64,000 nucleotides of DNA from Hominenteromicrobium sp900549945 (GCA_902472305.1 CABRNK010000002.1:159552-223551), one strand, 5' to 3'. Shown: positions 15,843-23,959, counted from the first letter of the stretch. A program made the numbers and translations. Notes: generated by a model from the sequence alone, not told the origin.

Positions 15843-16706
15843 ATGGGCGAGGAAATCGTGCGGCTGCACTACACCGAGGCGGAGCTGCGCCGCGACGGCG
15901 CAAAAGCGCTGCACCAGTTCGGCGTGCAGGCCACCTACAAGATCCACACGCACGACTTTTACGAGCTGTTCCTCGTACCGAAGGGCAGCGCCGTGCATGC
16001 GGTCAACGGCCGGTCGCAGTTTTTAACAGAGGGCTCGTTTGTCCTGATTCGTCCGAACGACGTGCACCGCTACGAACTTTTCAACACCGACGATTTCGAG
16101 ATCATCGATATCGGCATCCCCGAAACGCTCTTCCTGCGCGTCTGCGATTACCTCGGCGTGGACCGCGCGGTATTCGACGCGCCGGCGCTTTCCCCGCACT
16201 GCATGCTTTCGGGCACGGCGCTCAGCGACGTGCGGCGCAAGCTGCTGAAAAGCCGCGGGCTCTCGGACCCGGAGGCCGGCTACCGGTTTATGCACAGCAT
16301 TTTTCCGTATCTCGTCGGGCTGTTCCTCTCCGCGCCCGCGCCGGAAGCGCTGCTGCCGCAGTGGCTTTCGGGCCTTTTGGAGGAAATGGACGAGCGGGAG
16401 AACTTCGTCGCGGGCCTGCCGCGGCTGCTGGCGCTCGCCAATATGTCGCAGGAGCATTTGACGCGCTCGTTCCGGCGCTACCTCGGCGTAACGCCCACGG
16501 CGTTCATCAACGCGAAGCGGCTTGGCCTTGCGGCGGAGCTGCTGCTCACGACGGAGACGTCGGTCATCGACGTGGGCGGCCTGTGCGGCTTCAACAGCCA
16601 GAGCCGGTTCTACCGGCTTTTCGCCGAGCGCTTCGGCTGCCCGCCCAAGGCGTTCCGAAAGACGTTTCGAAATCAGCCGGAGCCGCCCGCTCCATTCTCA
16701 TCATAA
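15843..16706 (+). CDS. AraC-family regulator of the glycyl radical operon (predicted)
   Basis: This 287-residue regulator has an N-terminal cupin sensor domain (about 15-110; HTHDFYELFLVPKG is the metal/ligand-binding cupin start). A C-terminal AraC DNA-binding domain (about 185-278) has two HTHs. These include LALANMSQEHLTRSFRRYLG and the family motif GFNSQSRFYRLFAERFG. The layout is like ChbR/RhaR-type sugar regulators. The ATG at 15843 follows AAGGGGGGATACG. Divergent placement from the glycyl radical enzyme makes that operon the likely target. The ligand is probably the enzyme's substrate. Confidence 0.87.
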   Translation: MGEEIVRLHYTEAELRRDGAKALHQFGVQATYKIHTHDFYELFLVPKGSAVHAVNGRSQFLTEGSFVLIRPNDVHRYELFNTDDFEIIDIGIPETLFLRVCDYLGVDRAVFDAPALSPHCMLSGTALSDVRRKLLKSRGLSDPEAGYRFMHSIFPYLVGLFLSAPAPEALLPQWLSGLLEEMDERENFVAGLPRLLALANMSQEHLTRSFRRYLGVTPTAFINAKRLGLAAELLLTTETSVIDVGGLCGFNSQSRFYRLFAERFGCPPKAFRKTFRNQPEPPAPFSS

Positions 16707-16770
16707 TGTTTTTTGCCGACGTTTTCATCCACCAAATTGACGGTTCTTTCCACTATATTGATGTAAAAAT

Positions 16771-16801
16771 GCCCGCCTGCGGAATCGAGCGATAGGCGGG
16801 C
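16771..16801 (+). terminator. Weak terminator after AraC gene
   Basis: GCCCGCCT (16771-16778) pairs with AGGCGGGC (16794-16801). Only CTTCC follows, so its strength is doubtful. Confidence 0.4.
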
Positions 16802-16892
16802 CTTCCGCGCCGGTACGGCGGGAAAAATATGGCCGGCACGCAGGCCGTGCGGATCTGCGGCGCGGACGGACTTTCATCCGGCATTTTCAAAA

Positions 16893-16921
16893 TTGACGCG
16901 GCCCGGCCCGCCTGTTATAAT
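16893..16921 (+). promoter_or_regulatory. Promoter of TIM-barrel isomerase gene
   Basis: TTGACG (16893-16898) and TATAAT (16916-16921) have 17-bp spacing. Confidence 0.8.
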
Positions 16922-16952
16922 GAAAAAAACGTATGGGAAGGATGTTGAAAAA

Positions 16953-17735
16953 ATGGAACTCGGTGTACAGATCTACGGCTGCATGCGGGAATTCCGCGCG
17001 GACCCGGAGGCGTTCTGCGCGCGGCTCAAAGCGGCCGGCTACACGCAGATCGAGCCGTGCGTGGCGCTTTCGATGGACGCGGCGGCGCTGGAAAAAAGCG
17101 GCATGAACCCGGTCTGGCAGCCGGAGGAAACGGCGGGCTTTGCGCGGCTGCTCGAAAAGCACGGGCTCGCGCTCACTTCATGCCACGTGTTCGGCGACCC
17201 GCGCGGGGATGCGGAAAAGGCGGCGGATTTCGCCGCGCAAAACCATATCCGGCAGATCGTCGTCAACTGTCTGGGCGGCGGAACGGCGGAGGGCTATCTG
17301 CGCTTTGCAGAGGACTGCCTGTATCTCGCAGAGAAGCTCGAAGCGGCCGGTACAGCGCTCTGGATACACAACGGCTGGCCGGAGATCCGCGCGCATTTTG
17401 ACGGCAAAACAGGGCTGGAGCTCGTGCTCGAGCGCTGCGCGGGTGCGGCCGGCGCGCAGATCGATGTCGGCTGGGTGCTGTACGGCGGCGAGGATCCCGC
17501 CGCGTATCTCGACCGCGTGAGGCCGTATCTGCGCTCGATCCACTACAAGGACGTGCGCCCGGCGCTGCCGCTCGAACAGATCCACGTGCCGCTCGGCGGC
17601 GGTGCGCTCGACTGGCGCAGCGTGCGGGCGTTTGCGCGGGCGAACGGCATCCCGGAGCTGATCGATCAGGACGTGAGCGCCGGGGATTTTCTCGCCGATT
17701 TGGCGGATTCCGCCCGCCTGCTTGCGGGAGCATGA
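16953..17735 (+). CDS. Sugar phosphate isomerase/epimerase family protein
   Basis: This 260-residue xylose-isomerase-like TIM barrel is of the IolE/hydroxypyruvate-isomerase-like family. The metal-binding pattern is visible: Glu in IEPCV, His in SCHVFGDP, His in WIHNGWPEI, Asp in QIDVGWVLYGG, and the His-Lys pair in IHYKDVRP. The ATG at 16953 is downstream of the promoter -10; the longer frame would begin at the -35. GGAAGG lies 11 bp before it. It is a monocistronic gene ending at a strong terminator. The actual sugar or inositol substrate is not deducible. Confidence 0.83.
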   Translation: MELGVQIYGCMREFRADPEAFCARLKAAGYTQIEPCVALSMDAAALEKSGMNPVWQPEETAGFARLLEKHGLALTSCHVFGDPRGDAEKAADFAAQNHIRQIVVNCLGGGTAEGYLRFAEDCLYLAEKLEAAGTALWIHNGWPEIRAHFDGKTGLELVLERCAGAAGAQIDVGWVLYGGEDPAAYLDRVRPYLRSIHYKDVRPALPLEQIHVPLGGGALDWRSVRAFARANGIPELIDQDVSAGDFLADLADSARLLAGA

Positions 17736-17743
17736 CGCAAAAT

Positions 17744-17784
17744 AAAGGAGGGGCCGCGCGGTAAAAAAGCGCGGCCCCTCCTTT
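17744..17784. terminator. Bidirectional terminator
   Basis: The perfect 16-bp arms (17744-17759, 17769-17784), with TTT on either side, separate the converging isomerase and nitroreductase genes. Confidence 0.88.
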
Positions 17785-17801
17785 CGGCGTGCGGGGAAAA
17801 A

Positions 17802-18317
17802 TCAGAAATGCTCGAAGGCGACGAGCTCTGTGCGCGGAATGCGCGTTTTGTCGTGGCGCTCGGGGTCGGCCGGCGCGCGGCCGGTGTAGCCGACCGCGAG
17901 GATGTTGACCGGCTCGAGTGTTTCGGGCAGGCCGAATTCGCGCGCGAGCACCTCCGGCTTAAAGTAGCAGACCCAAGTCGTGCCGAGGCCGAGCTCCGTC
18001 GCGGCGAGCATCATGTGGTCGGTCAGGATCGAGGCGTCGATGTCGGCGCTCGATTTCTGATCGTACGGCCGCACCCAAGCCCTGCTGCGGTCCGCGCAGG
18101 CGATCACGGCGCACGGGGCGCCGTATACATTGGCGGCCTTCGAGAGCTTTTTAAGCCCCTCGGCGCTCTGCACGACGAGCAGGCGGACGGGCTGGGCGTT
18201 CGCCGCTGTGGGCGCTACGTGCGCGGCCTCCAAAATCGTTTCGAGCTTCTCTTTTTCCACCGGCTTTCCGTTGTAATCGCGCACGGAATAGCGCTTTTTG
18301 GCGATGTCTAAAAGCAT
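17802..18317 (-). CDS. Nitroreductase family protein
   Basis: This 171-residue FMN-dependent NAD(P)H oxidoreductase has the family start KKRYSVRDYNGKPVEKEKLE and the FMN-contacting APTAANAQPVRLLVV. The GLGTTWVCYF segment follows later. It may reduce quinones, nitroaromatics or related electrophiles. The ATG at 18317 follows AAAGGATGG; the longer frame runs past the promoter. It is divergent from an HxlR regulator, the usual arrangement for electrophile-responsive nitroreductases such as YodC/YodB of Bacillus. Confidence 0.88.
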   Translation of the reverse strand: MLLDIAKKRYSVRDYNGKPVEKEKLETILEAAHVAPTAANAQPVRLLVVQSAEGLKKLSKAANVYGAPCAVIACADRSRAWVRPYDQKSSADIDASILTDHMMLAATELGLGTTWVCYFKPEVLAREFGLPETLEPVNILAVGYTGRAPADPERHDKTRIPRTELVAFEHF

Positions 18318-18382
18318 AGGTATCCATCCTTTCGCAGTGTTTTGGGCGCTGTGTTGCAGCGCCTGCGGGCCTGTGCTACAAT

Positions 18383-18410
18383 CATAGCATAAAACGACCG
18401 TTTTGCAAGA
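18383..18410 (-). promoter_or_regulatory. Promoter of nitroreductase gene
   Basis: On the minus strand, TTGCAA (18410-18405) and TATGAT (18388-18383) have 16-bp spacing. The inverted repeat AAAACG-AC-CGTTTT (18393-18406) lies between them. Confidence 0.68.
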
Positions 18411-18430
18411 ACGCACTATTTTCATATAGA

Positions 18431-18446
18431 GTACCGAAAAGGGTAC
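18431..18446. promoter_or_regulatory. Candidate HxlR operator
   Basis: GTACC (18431-18435) and GGTAC (18442-18446) form an inverted repeat with a 6-bp spacer. It sits between the two divergent genes, 26 bp before the HxlR start. Confidence 0.5.
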
Positions 18447-18471
18447 CGCCTATGCAAAGGAGAGAGGAAAA

Positions 18472-18822
18472 ATGATGGAATTCAGCTGCCCGGTGGAGGC
18501 GACCGTACACCTGATCGGCGGGAAATACAAGTCGGTGATTCTTTGGCATCTCAAGGATCAGACGCTGCGGTACAGCGCGCTGCACCGGCTCGTGCCGCGG
18601 GCGACGCCGAAGATGCTGACGGAGCAGCTCCGCGCGCTCGAGGCCGACGGCCTGATCGCCCGCACCATTTACCCGACCGTGCCGCCGAAAACGGAGTACA
18701 GCCTCACAGAGTTTGGGCGCACGATTATTCCCGTGCTCGACGCGATGTGCGCGTGGGGCGGCGCGTATCTCGGCGGCGCGCAGCCGTGCTGCGGAAAAGC
18801 AGGGCCCGAGGCCGCGCGGTAA
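18472..18822 (+). CDS. HxlR-family transcriptional regulator
   Basis: This 116-residue winged-helix regulator opens with FSCPVEATVHLIGGKYKSVI, with the near-N-terminal Cys that acts as the redox/electrophile switch in YodB/HypR-type HxlR proteins. The winged helix contains RYSALHRLVPRATPKMLTEQ. The C-terminus carries an additional CC pair. The start is ATG 18472 (or 18475) behind AAGGAGAGAGG. It probably represses the divergent nitroreductase through palindromes in the shared 154-bp region. Confidence 0.9.
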   Translation: MMEFSCPVEATVHLIGGKYKSVILWHLKDQTLRYSALHRLVPRATPKMLTEQLRALEADGLIARTIYPTVPPKTEYSLTEFGRTIIPVLDAMCAWGGAYLGGAQPCCGKAGPEAAR

Positions 18823-18872
18823 AAGGCCGACCGGTGTGCAGCGCGTCTGAAAGGGTAGGGGAAAAGGCGGAG

Positions 18873-18907
18873 AAAAAAGCACCGCAGCCGGCTGCGGCGT
18901 GCGGTGC
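18873..18907 (-). terminator. Terminator of P-loop gene
   Basis: GCACCGCA (18879-18886) pairs with TGCGGTGC (18900-18907). On the minus strand six T follow directly. Confidence 0.82.
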
Positions 18908-18922
18908 AGAGTGGTGCGGTGT

Positions 18923-19591
18923 TCAATCTGTCAGGCCAAAGTGCCCGGCGAGCGCGGTGCAGGCCGCCTCGCGGGTGTCGGCGCCGTCGTTTTCCCGCAC
19001 GAGGGTGAAAAATCCGCTTTCCGCGTACGCGGCGTAATGCGCCGGGCTGTTGACCCGTGCGAGGCCGGCCCGGTAGTTCGCCATGACCGCATCGGGGTCC
19101 GCACACGAGCGGATGACGCTGAGCAAAAACTGCTTTTCCGGGTCATCGCGGTCGAAAAATCGGTCCACACTCATGCTCTGCGGCGAGAGCATGACGGCGA
19201 CGCGGCGGTAGTCGGAGATTTCCTTTAAAAGCGCGAGCGGGATGTTGGTATCGACGATGATTTTGCGGTCTCTGGGAAGCGACAGCAGCGCGGCGACCTC
19301 GAAGCCTGCGGCCTCCGCGGAAACGCCGTAGATCCAGCGCTCGTACTCCTCCGGCGGCCGGGTCACAAAATCGGCCCAGCTTTCAAGCTGCTTCATGTAG
19401 CACAGGTCGGGCTGGACCGCCGGGTCGGCAATCCGGTCCGCCACCTCGGCGTGGTAGTTTTCGCCGCAGAGGATCATGCCGTACTTTTCGGCGAGCATCT
19501 TCGCGGCCGTGGATTTCCCGGCGTAGGCCGTGCCTGTGATGAAGTACACGTTTTGCAGGTAGTATTTCAAGATGTTGTTTTCAATCTGCAT
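18923..19591 (-). CDS. P-loop ATPase / kinase-like protein
   Basis: This 222-residue protein has a Walker A motif GTAYAGKST near residue 20. KIIVDTNIP in the middle may serve the Walker B role. It resembles small nucleoside- or shikimate-kinase-like AAA_17/AAA_18 proteins of unknown substrate. The ATG at 19591 follows TTAGGAGGAGGCAAGCG; the longer frame upstream lacks support. It is transcribed toward HxlR, with a terminator between. Neither the phosphate acceptor nor the pathway can be inferred from neighbours. Confidence 0.72.
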   Translation of the reverse strand: MQIENNILKYYLQNVYFITGTAYAGKSTAAKMLAEKYGMILCGENYHAEVADRIADPAVQPDLCYMKQLESWADFVTRPPEEYERWIYGVSAEAAGFEVAALLSLPRDRKIIVDTNIPLALLKEISDYRRVAVMLSPQSMSVDRFFDRDDPEKQFLLSVIRSCADPDAVMANYRAGLARVNSPAHYAAYAESGFFTLVRENDGADTREAACTALAGHFGLTD

Positions 19592-19994
19592 CGCTTGCCT
19601 CCTCCTAAGTGCGGCGGCCCCATGCGGGCATGGGGTCTGCGTCCATCGCGCGGCAAAGCACCTTCGCCGCCTGATTTTGAAATCTTTCAATTTGTTTTTC
19701 TAACTAAAGGAAAGTACCCACAGCAGGGCCGAAAGCATGCCGGTGCTGCTGTGCAGCGGGGCCGTATTTTACTGGAATTCCGGCGGAATGCGGTCCCCGA
19801 AATATTCCGTCGATCCAGCCGTCTGCTTATGGGACGCCGCGCTGCCGGCTTCTGTATAATAATTTTTCTTCCAAAGTAAAAACCTCCTTAAAGTTATATT
19901 TCATTATTTACACACTTAATTATAACTAGAAGGATTGCTTTTATCGCTTACGTTTCGTGAGGCTATACTCATTTTCGACTATTCTCTATGCCTT
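19592..19994. other. Non-coding junction between GC-rich chromosome and AT-rich island
   Basis: No supported gene is present. A short hairpin (CCCCATG/CATGGGG, 19618-19635) lies in the leader of the P-loop gene. From about 19690 the composition shifts to AT-rich. On the minus strand a -10-like TATAAT near 19920 and AAGGAGG near 19886-19892 precede a TTG. The frame stops after 15 codons; another frame stays open for about 30 codons, like a broken small gene. I see no complete ORF, tRNA or repeat. Confidence 0.5.
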
Positions 19995-20473
19995 TCATAA
20001 AAAATGCATTGCATAGTAATTTCCGATCTCTGCAAAGGCCAGCATCATTTCATTGCTGCCAACCAAGACCACCATAACCTCCCCACTGCGAAAGCCGCGT
20101 TTGACAAGGACATGGTGCAAAAATCCTTTCCCGTTGATCTCATCATAGGGCTGCATCCGAAAACTTGGCATCAGGGAACGGATGGTGGAGATTATTCGGT
20201 CCGTTGTAAGGTATTCCAACTGGTATTTCGCAATTGGAACAACCTGATGCGTACTGGACTGGTATACGCCGGAGGCAATCCTGCCGTTTCTGTCCCGGGT
20301 AAGGCAGCCTGCACTTTGTTACGGTAATAATAAGGGTGTTTCATGCCGATAATCGGTTCCACATGGCAAAAACGTCCCAGCAGGGAGACTACCTCCGCAT
20401 TTCCGGTAGACCTTACATGGAGATAGGTTTTCCTGTTTTCTTCAGCTCCTATCTGAACGGAATCTTTTCTCAT
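19995..20473 (-). pseudogene. Truncated, frameshifted rlmCD-like fragment
   Basis: Reading leftward, an ATG at 20473 with GGGGAGGGG before it opens an unrelated 30-residue start. It runs into LLGRFCHVEPIIGM and YYYRNKVQAA, which match residues about 40-72 of the intact neighbour RlmCD (HVEPIIGM, YHYRNKVQAA). Near 20309 a one-base loss shifts the frame. In the next frame the text continues TRDRNGRIASGVYQSSTHQV and GFLHHVLVKRGF, again matching RlmCD. It ends with an unrelated 21-residue tail after MVVLVG. The N-terminal cluster Cys residues and the whole SAM domain are absent, so it cannot be active. It is AT-richer than the intact gene, so it is a foreign paralog remnant, not a recent copy. 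Confidence 0.82.
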
Positions 20474-20489
20474 ATTCCCCTCCCCTTTC

Positions 20490-20963
20490 TCAGCTATTCC
20501 CTGCAGAGCACTTCGCGGCGTCAATCGCCAACACAATCATGAGGGACAACAGACTGTCTTCCGGCCTTTCCAATTCAATTACATAGGTATCTGTCCAGTG
20601 AAAAAGCTCTTTCGAAGCCTGCATGACGATCCGTCCTGCGCTGTCCGTCACCGTATAATCCCATTGCAGGAAATTCCCTTCCACCTTCCAGTCTTTACAA
20701 TCCAAGGTGAAAACCGGTTTTAAAAAGTAAATTCCTTTTTTATCTGTCCAATATATTCTTTTCCAATATAGAGGGCAAACCTCGGTAAAAAAGTCAGCAC
20801 TTCCTCCTTAACAGTCCCTATATGATTCCTTGCGGAGTTGAAAATTTCCAGGCAATGGCCTCAGAAAAGTTTCCCCTTTACGGTAAATACGGTTCCCCTG
20901 TTCATCATAAATATCATAGCTGTCGAACAGGGAAAACAGCCTCTGTTTAAACAGCAGTTTCAT
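20490..20963 (-). pseudogene. LURP-one-related (LOR/DUF567) gene with two frameshifts
   Basis: Three consecutive frames together spell one LOR-family protein. From ATG 20963: MKLLFKQRLFSLFDSYDIYD. After a shift near 20825: GTVKEEVLTFLPRFALYIGK and EYIGQIKKEFTF. After a shift in a T-run near 20725: LDCKDWKVEGNFLQWDYTV, ending at the LALAID-like VLAIDAAKC. Each shift puts a stop just downstream. The intact length would be about 156 residues, normal for the bacterial family (tubby-like beta-barrel, role unclear). The ATG overlaps the glycosyltransferase stop as ATGA, so it was translationally coupled. The two indels could also be sequencing errors, but both would be needed. Confidence 0.8.
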
Positions 20964-22501
20964 TTGCTTCTCCTTTTTACAAAAAAATGTTCCACGAATA
21001 GAGATGATAGGATAAATAATACAGGCATAACAACATATCGATATCTCGTCTGAATTTCGATCAATAAGTACACGCCATAGGCTGCTCCCCATATGAAAAA
21101 TATCAAAAGGAAACCACTTGGTATCTTTCGCTTTACGATGGAAAGGACAGCACTTCCCAACACGGAAATCATAATAACAAGATACATGGCCTTATCCAAA
21201 GCAAAAATAGCATCCAGCAAAGAACGGATTGTCATTTTCGGATAATCCTGATTGAGTACCCGATCAAGATCCATATGGCTGCAACTCCAGGAGTATGTGT
21301 CATCAGATGCCCACATTCTTCTTGTCTTCTCTTCTATAAAAGACCAAACACCTTTCCCATACTCTTGGAAATTCTCTGTAATATCTTCCTTCATCATCTC
21401 CTGTCTTTTGGATTTATCGGATACTTTTAAAATATCTGCATTCATTTCCGTATAAGAACCAGAAGTCAGCGGATTCAATCCTACCACAAATTTCCACTCA
21501 GGAAGATTGTTGGAAATCCCGTTTGGGGCAAGGCCCGACCACATATAGGTTGCGCCAGCCATGACCGAAAAAATAAAATAACAGATGATTACAGTGAGGC
21601 AGGAAAGTACTTTCGAGCTCGCAAAAATACGATGCCGGAATCCTTTTCCCCTTGTTTTAATAAACGTTTTAAAACCGGTAATTTTTTCTTTTATCCTATC
21701 AAATATATTCCTTTGAAAGAAAAAGCGACCTGCCAGCAATAGTAAATACAAGGCGATGGATACGAGGATAAGAGGTGCCTCCGGCCGCATTAAATTCCCG
21801 ATGCAAAGACATAGGGCTGCAAAAATCGACCAGTTCATTTTTTGAAAGCGGATTTGAAAATATAGACCTAAAAAAATAAAAAAAGCCGAAATATGCTGAT
21901 TTGTCAATACGGAAGAAAGGAAAATAGGAGCTGGATAAACTGCATACATCAATGCGGGAACCATCGCAGCGCGTGTTGAGACAAATTCCCGGCAGATCAG
22001 ATATATGAGAACATTTATCCCCATCATAAACAAAACATTCAATAGCTTGATAGCAAATGTTGTGTGAAATATTTTCAAAATAATCGCTTCATATGTGACA
22101 AAGGGGATTTGATAGGCCCAGTTAGTAAAATAAAGATTCGTTGAAACCAGATCATAATACCCCCCCCCTGTATATAGTTTTTTGGCGGCATCCAACAAAA
22201 GATAAAAATCGAATTCTGCCGGAGTTTGTACAGAAATTATAAAAAACAGACGGATTATAAAACTGATGGAAGCTATTAAAACAATACCTGTTTTTTCAGA
22301 TATTTTTTTCTTTGCCAGAAAGAACATTCCAAAAAACAGGAGCATGGAAACTGTCACAATAAATACTACTTGATATACTGGTTTATCCTGTACAGTTTTA
22401 TCTAAATTTTGCCATATCGTAAATAAAGTGAAAAGTGCTACGACCCCACAAGCTGTTTTTTGAAAAAAAGTGATAAAACTGAAATTTCTATTTTTTTCCA
22501 T
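20960..22501 (-). CDS. Multi-spanning membrane glycosyltransferase-like protein (GT39/ArnT-like)
   Basis: This 513-residue protein has about 11 hydrophobic helices and a large extracytoplasmic loop between about 330 and 430. The first loop has a pair of acidic residues (EFDFYLLLDAAKKLYTGGGY), typical of dolichyl-phosphate-mannose/ArnT-type (GT39/GT83) lipid-linked sugar transferases. NLMRPEAPLILVSIALYLLL is a further family-like segment. Acceptor and sugar are unknown. Codons are AT-rich, unlike all upstream genes, and the gene sits 17 bp after the end of rlmCD. It is probably acquired DNA. Confidence 0.72.
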   Translation of the reverse strand: MEKNRNFSFITFFQKTACGVVALFTLFTIWQNLDKTVQDKPVYQVVFIVTVSMLLFFGMFFLAKKKISEKTGIVLIASISFIIRLFFIISVQTPAEFDFYLLLDAAKKLYTGGGYYDLVSTNLYFTNWAYQIPFVTYEAIILKIFHTTFAIKLLNVLFMMGINVLIYLICREFVSTRAAMVPALMYAVYPAPIFLSSVLTNQHISAFFIFLGLYFQIRFQKMNWSIFAALCLCIGNLMRPEAPLILVSIALYLLLLAGRFFFQRNIFDRIKEKITGFKTFIKTRGKGFRHRIFASSKVLSCLTVIICYFIFSVMAGATYMWSGLAPNGISNNLPEWKFVVGLNPLTSGSYTEMNADILKVSDKSKRQEMMKEDITENFQEYGKGVWSFIEEKTRRMWASDDTYSWSCSHMDLDRVLNQDYPKMTIRSLLDAIFALDKAMYLVIMISVLGSAVLSIVKRKIPSGFLLIFFIWGAAYGVYLLIEIQTRYRYVVMPVLFILSSLFVEHFFVKRRSK

Positions 22502-22518
22502 TCATATTCTCCTTTGAT

Positions 22519-23673
22519 TCAACATTCCATAAGTGTGATACACTCAACATGATTCGTATGCGGGAACATGTCGACGGGCTGGATCTTCTCGACGCGGTAG
22601 CCGCGCTTTGTGAGAAAATGCAGGTCGCGCGCGAGCGTTTCGGGGTTGCAGGAGACGTAGACGATGCGCTTCGGCGCGAGCGTGACGGCCGAGGAGAGAA
22701 ACGCCCGATCGCTGCCCGCGCGCGGCGGGTCCATCAGGAGCACGTCGCAGTGCTCGCCGTTCTGCGCCATATCCACCATAAATTCGCCCGCGTCGGCGCA
22801 GATGAAGCGGATGTTTTTCATGTTGTTCAGCTTGGCGTTCGCGATGGCGTCGCGCACGGCGTCCCGGTTTACCTCGACGCCGAGCACCTGCCCGGCGGTT
22901 TTGGCGGCGATCATGCCAATCGTGCCGATGCCGCAGTACGCGTCGATGACCGTCTCGCGGCCGGTGAGGCCTGCAAATTCCATTGCCTTGCCGTAGAGAA
23001 CCTCGGTCTGCACCGGGTTGATCTGGTAGAAGGACTTCGCCGAAATGCGGAATTTCAGCCCGCAGAGCACGTCCGTGATGAAGCCGGGGCCGAAAAGCGT
23101 CTTTTCGTTCGGGCCGAGCAGCATCGAGGTGAAGCGGTCGTTCACGTTCTGCACGACGGTCGTGATCTCCGGGTGCAGCTTCAAAAGCGCGCGCAGGAAG
23201 TTGCTGCGCGCGGGGAAAACCGGCGTGCCGGTCACGAGCACGACCATGATCTCGTTGGTCGCAAAGCCGCGCTTGACGAGCACGTGCCGCAGAAAGCCGC
23301 GTCCGGTCACCTCGTTGTAGGCCGTCATTTTGAAGTCTGCGAGCAGCTTGCGGGTGTCTGTGATGATCTTATCCGCGGCCTTGTCCTCGGTCATGCAGCT
23401 GTCCACGGCGACGATGTTGTGCGTGCTGCTCTGGTAGATGCCGGAGATGATGCGGCCCGCGCGCGTCGTGCCGAACGCGGCCTGCACCTTGTTGCGGTAG
23501 TGGTACGGGCTTTCCATGCCGATGATCGGCTCCACATGCGCGAACTGCCCGAGCAGCTTTATGCAGAGGCGGTTTTTCCATTCGAGCTGTTCCGGATAGG
23601 TCAGGTTCTGAAGCTGGCAGCCGCCGCACTTTTTGCTGTGCGGGCAGCGTTTGTTTTCGTTCTGCGCGGTCAT
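22519..23673 (-). CDS. rlmCD: 23S rRNA (uracil-5-)-methyltransferase RlmCD-type
   Basis: This 384-residue RumA/RlmD-family enzyme methylates U747/U1939 of 23S rRNA with SAM. CPHSKKCGGCQLQ gives the N-terminal [4Fe-4S] Cys set. VIDAYCGIGTIGM is the SAM motif and LLMDPPRAG is motif IV. VYVSCNPETLARDL carries the catalytic Cys. GGGAGG lies 9 bp before the ATG at 23673. There is no TRAM domain, as in many Gram-positive copies. The last dozen codons (22519-22554) are AT-rich, unlike the rest, which suggests a recombination point with the AT-rich island that begins right after the stop. Confidence 0.92.
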   Translation of the reverse strand: MTAQNENKRCPHSKKCGGCQLQNLTYPEQLEWKNRLCIKLLGQFAHVEPIIGMESPYHYRNKVQAAFGTTRAGRIISGIYQSSTHNIVAVDSCMTEDKAADKIITDTRKLLADFKMTAYNEVTGRGFLRHVLVKRGFATNEIMVVLVTGTPVFPARSNFLRALLKLHPEITTVVQNVNDRFTSMLLGPNEKTLFGPGFITDVLCGLKFRISAKSFYQINPVQTEVLYGKAMEFAGLTGRETVIDAYCGIGTIGMIAAKTAGQVLGVEVNRDAVRDAIANAKLNNMKNIRFICADAGEFMVDMAQNGEHCDVLLMDPPRAGSDRAFLSSAVTLAPKRIVYVSCNPETLARDLHFLTKRGYRVEKIQPVDMFPHTNHVECITLMEC

Positions 23674-23711
23674 GGCGGGCGCCTCCCGTTTTCTGTGTAG
23701 TTTATGCCCTT

Positions 23712-23740
23712 ATTCTACCATTCGGGCGGCGATAAAGCAA
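23712..23740 (-). promoter_or_regulatory. Promoter of rlmCD
   Basis: On the minus strand, TTGCTT (23740-23735) and TAGAAT (23717-23712) have 17-bp spacing. Confidence 0.7.
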
Positions 23741-23921
23741 GACGGCTGCCGCGGCAGAGAGGGCGCGGCGCTCGGGAAATCCCTGCGGCGCAGGGCGATA
23801 GCCGTATTTCTCCTGCGCACCGCCGAAAAGCGCCCGCGGGGGGAGAGCACCGGCGGATTTTGAAAAAGTGCCGTCCGGCGCGCCTTTTGCCCTTTTGCGC
23901 GCTGTTTCGCGAAATTTCTGC

Positions 23922-23950
23922 TTGACAGAACGGCCGGGCGGTATTATGAT
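23922..23950 (+). promoter_or_regulatory. Promoter of thiT
   Basis: TTGACA (23922-23927) and TATGAT (23945-23950) have 17-bp spacing. Confidence 0.85.
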
Positions 23951-23959
23951 AAAAGCACA

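Noticed and set aside
14467..16026. A long plus-strand frame opposite the glycyl radical enzyme
   Set aside because: It is antisense to clear active-site motifs and runs through the divergent promoter region into the AraC gene in another frame.
19800..19892. A small minus-strand gene behind AAGGAGG
   Set aside because: The TTG frame stops after 15 codons. A longer open stretch is in another frame without a start, so at most it is a remnant.
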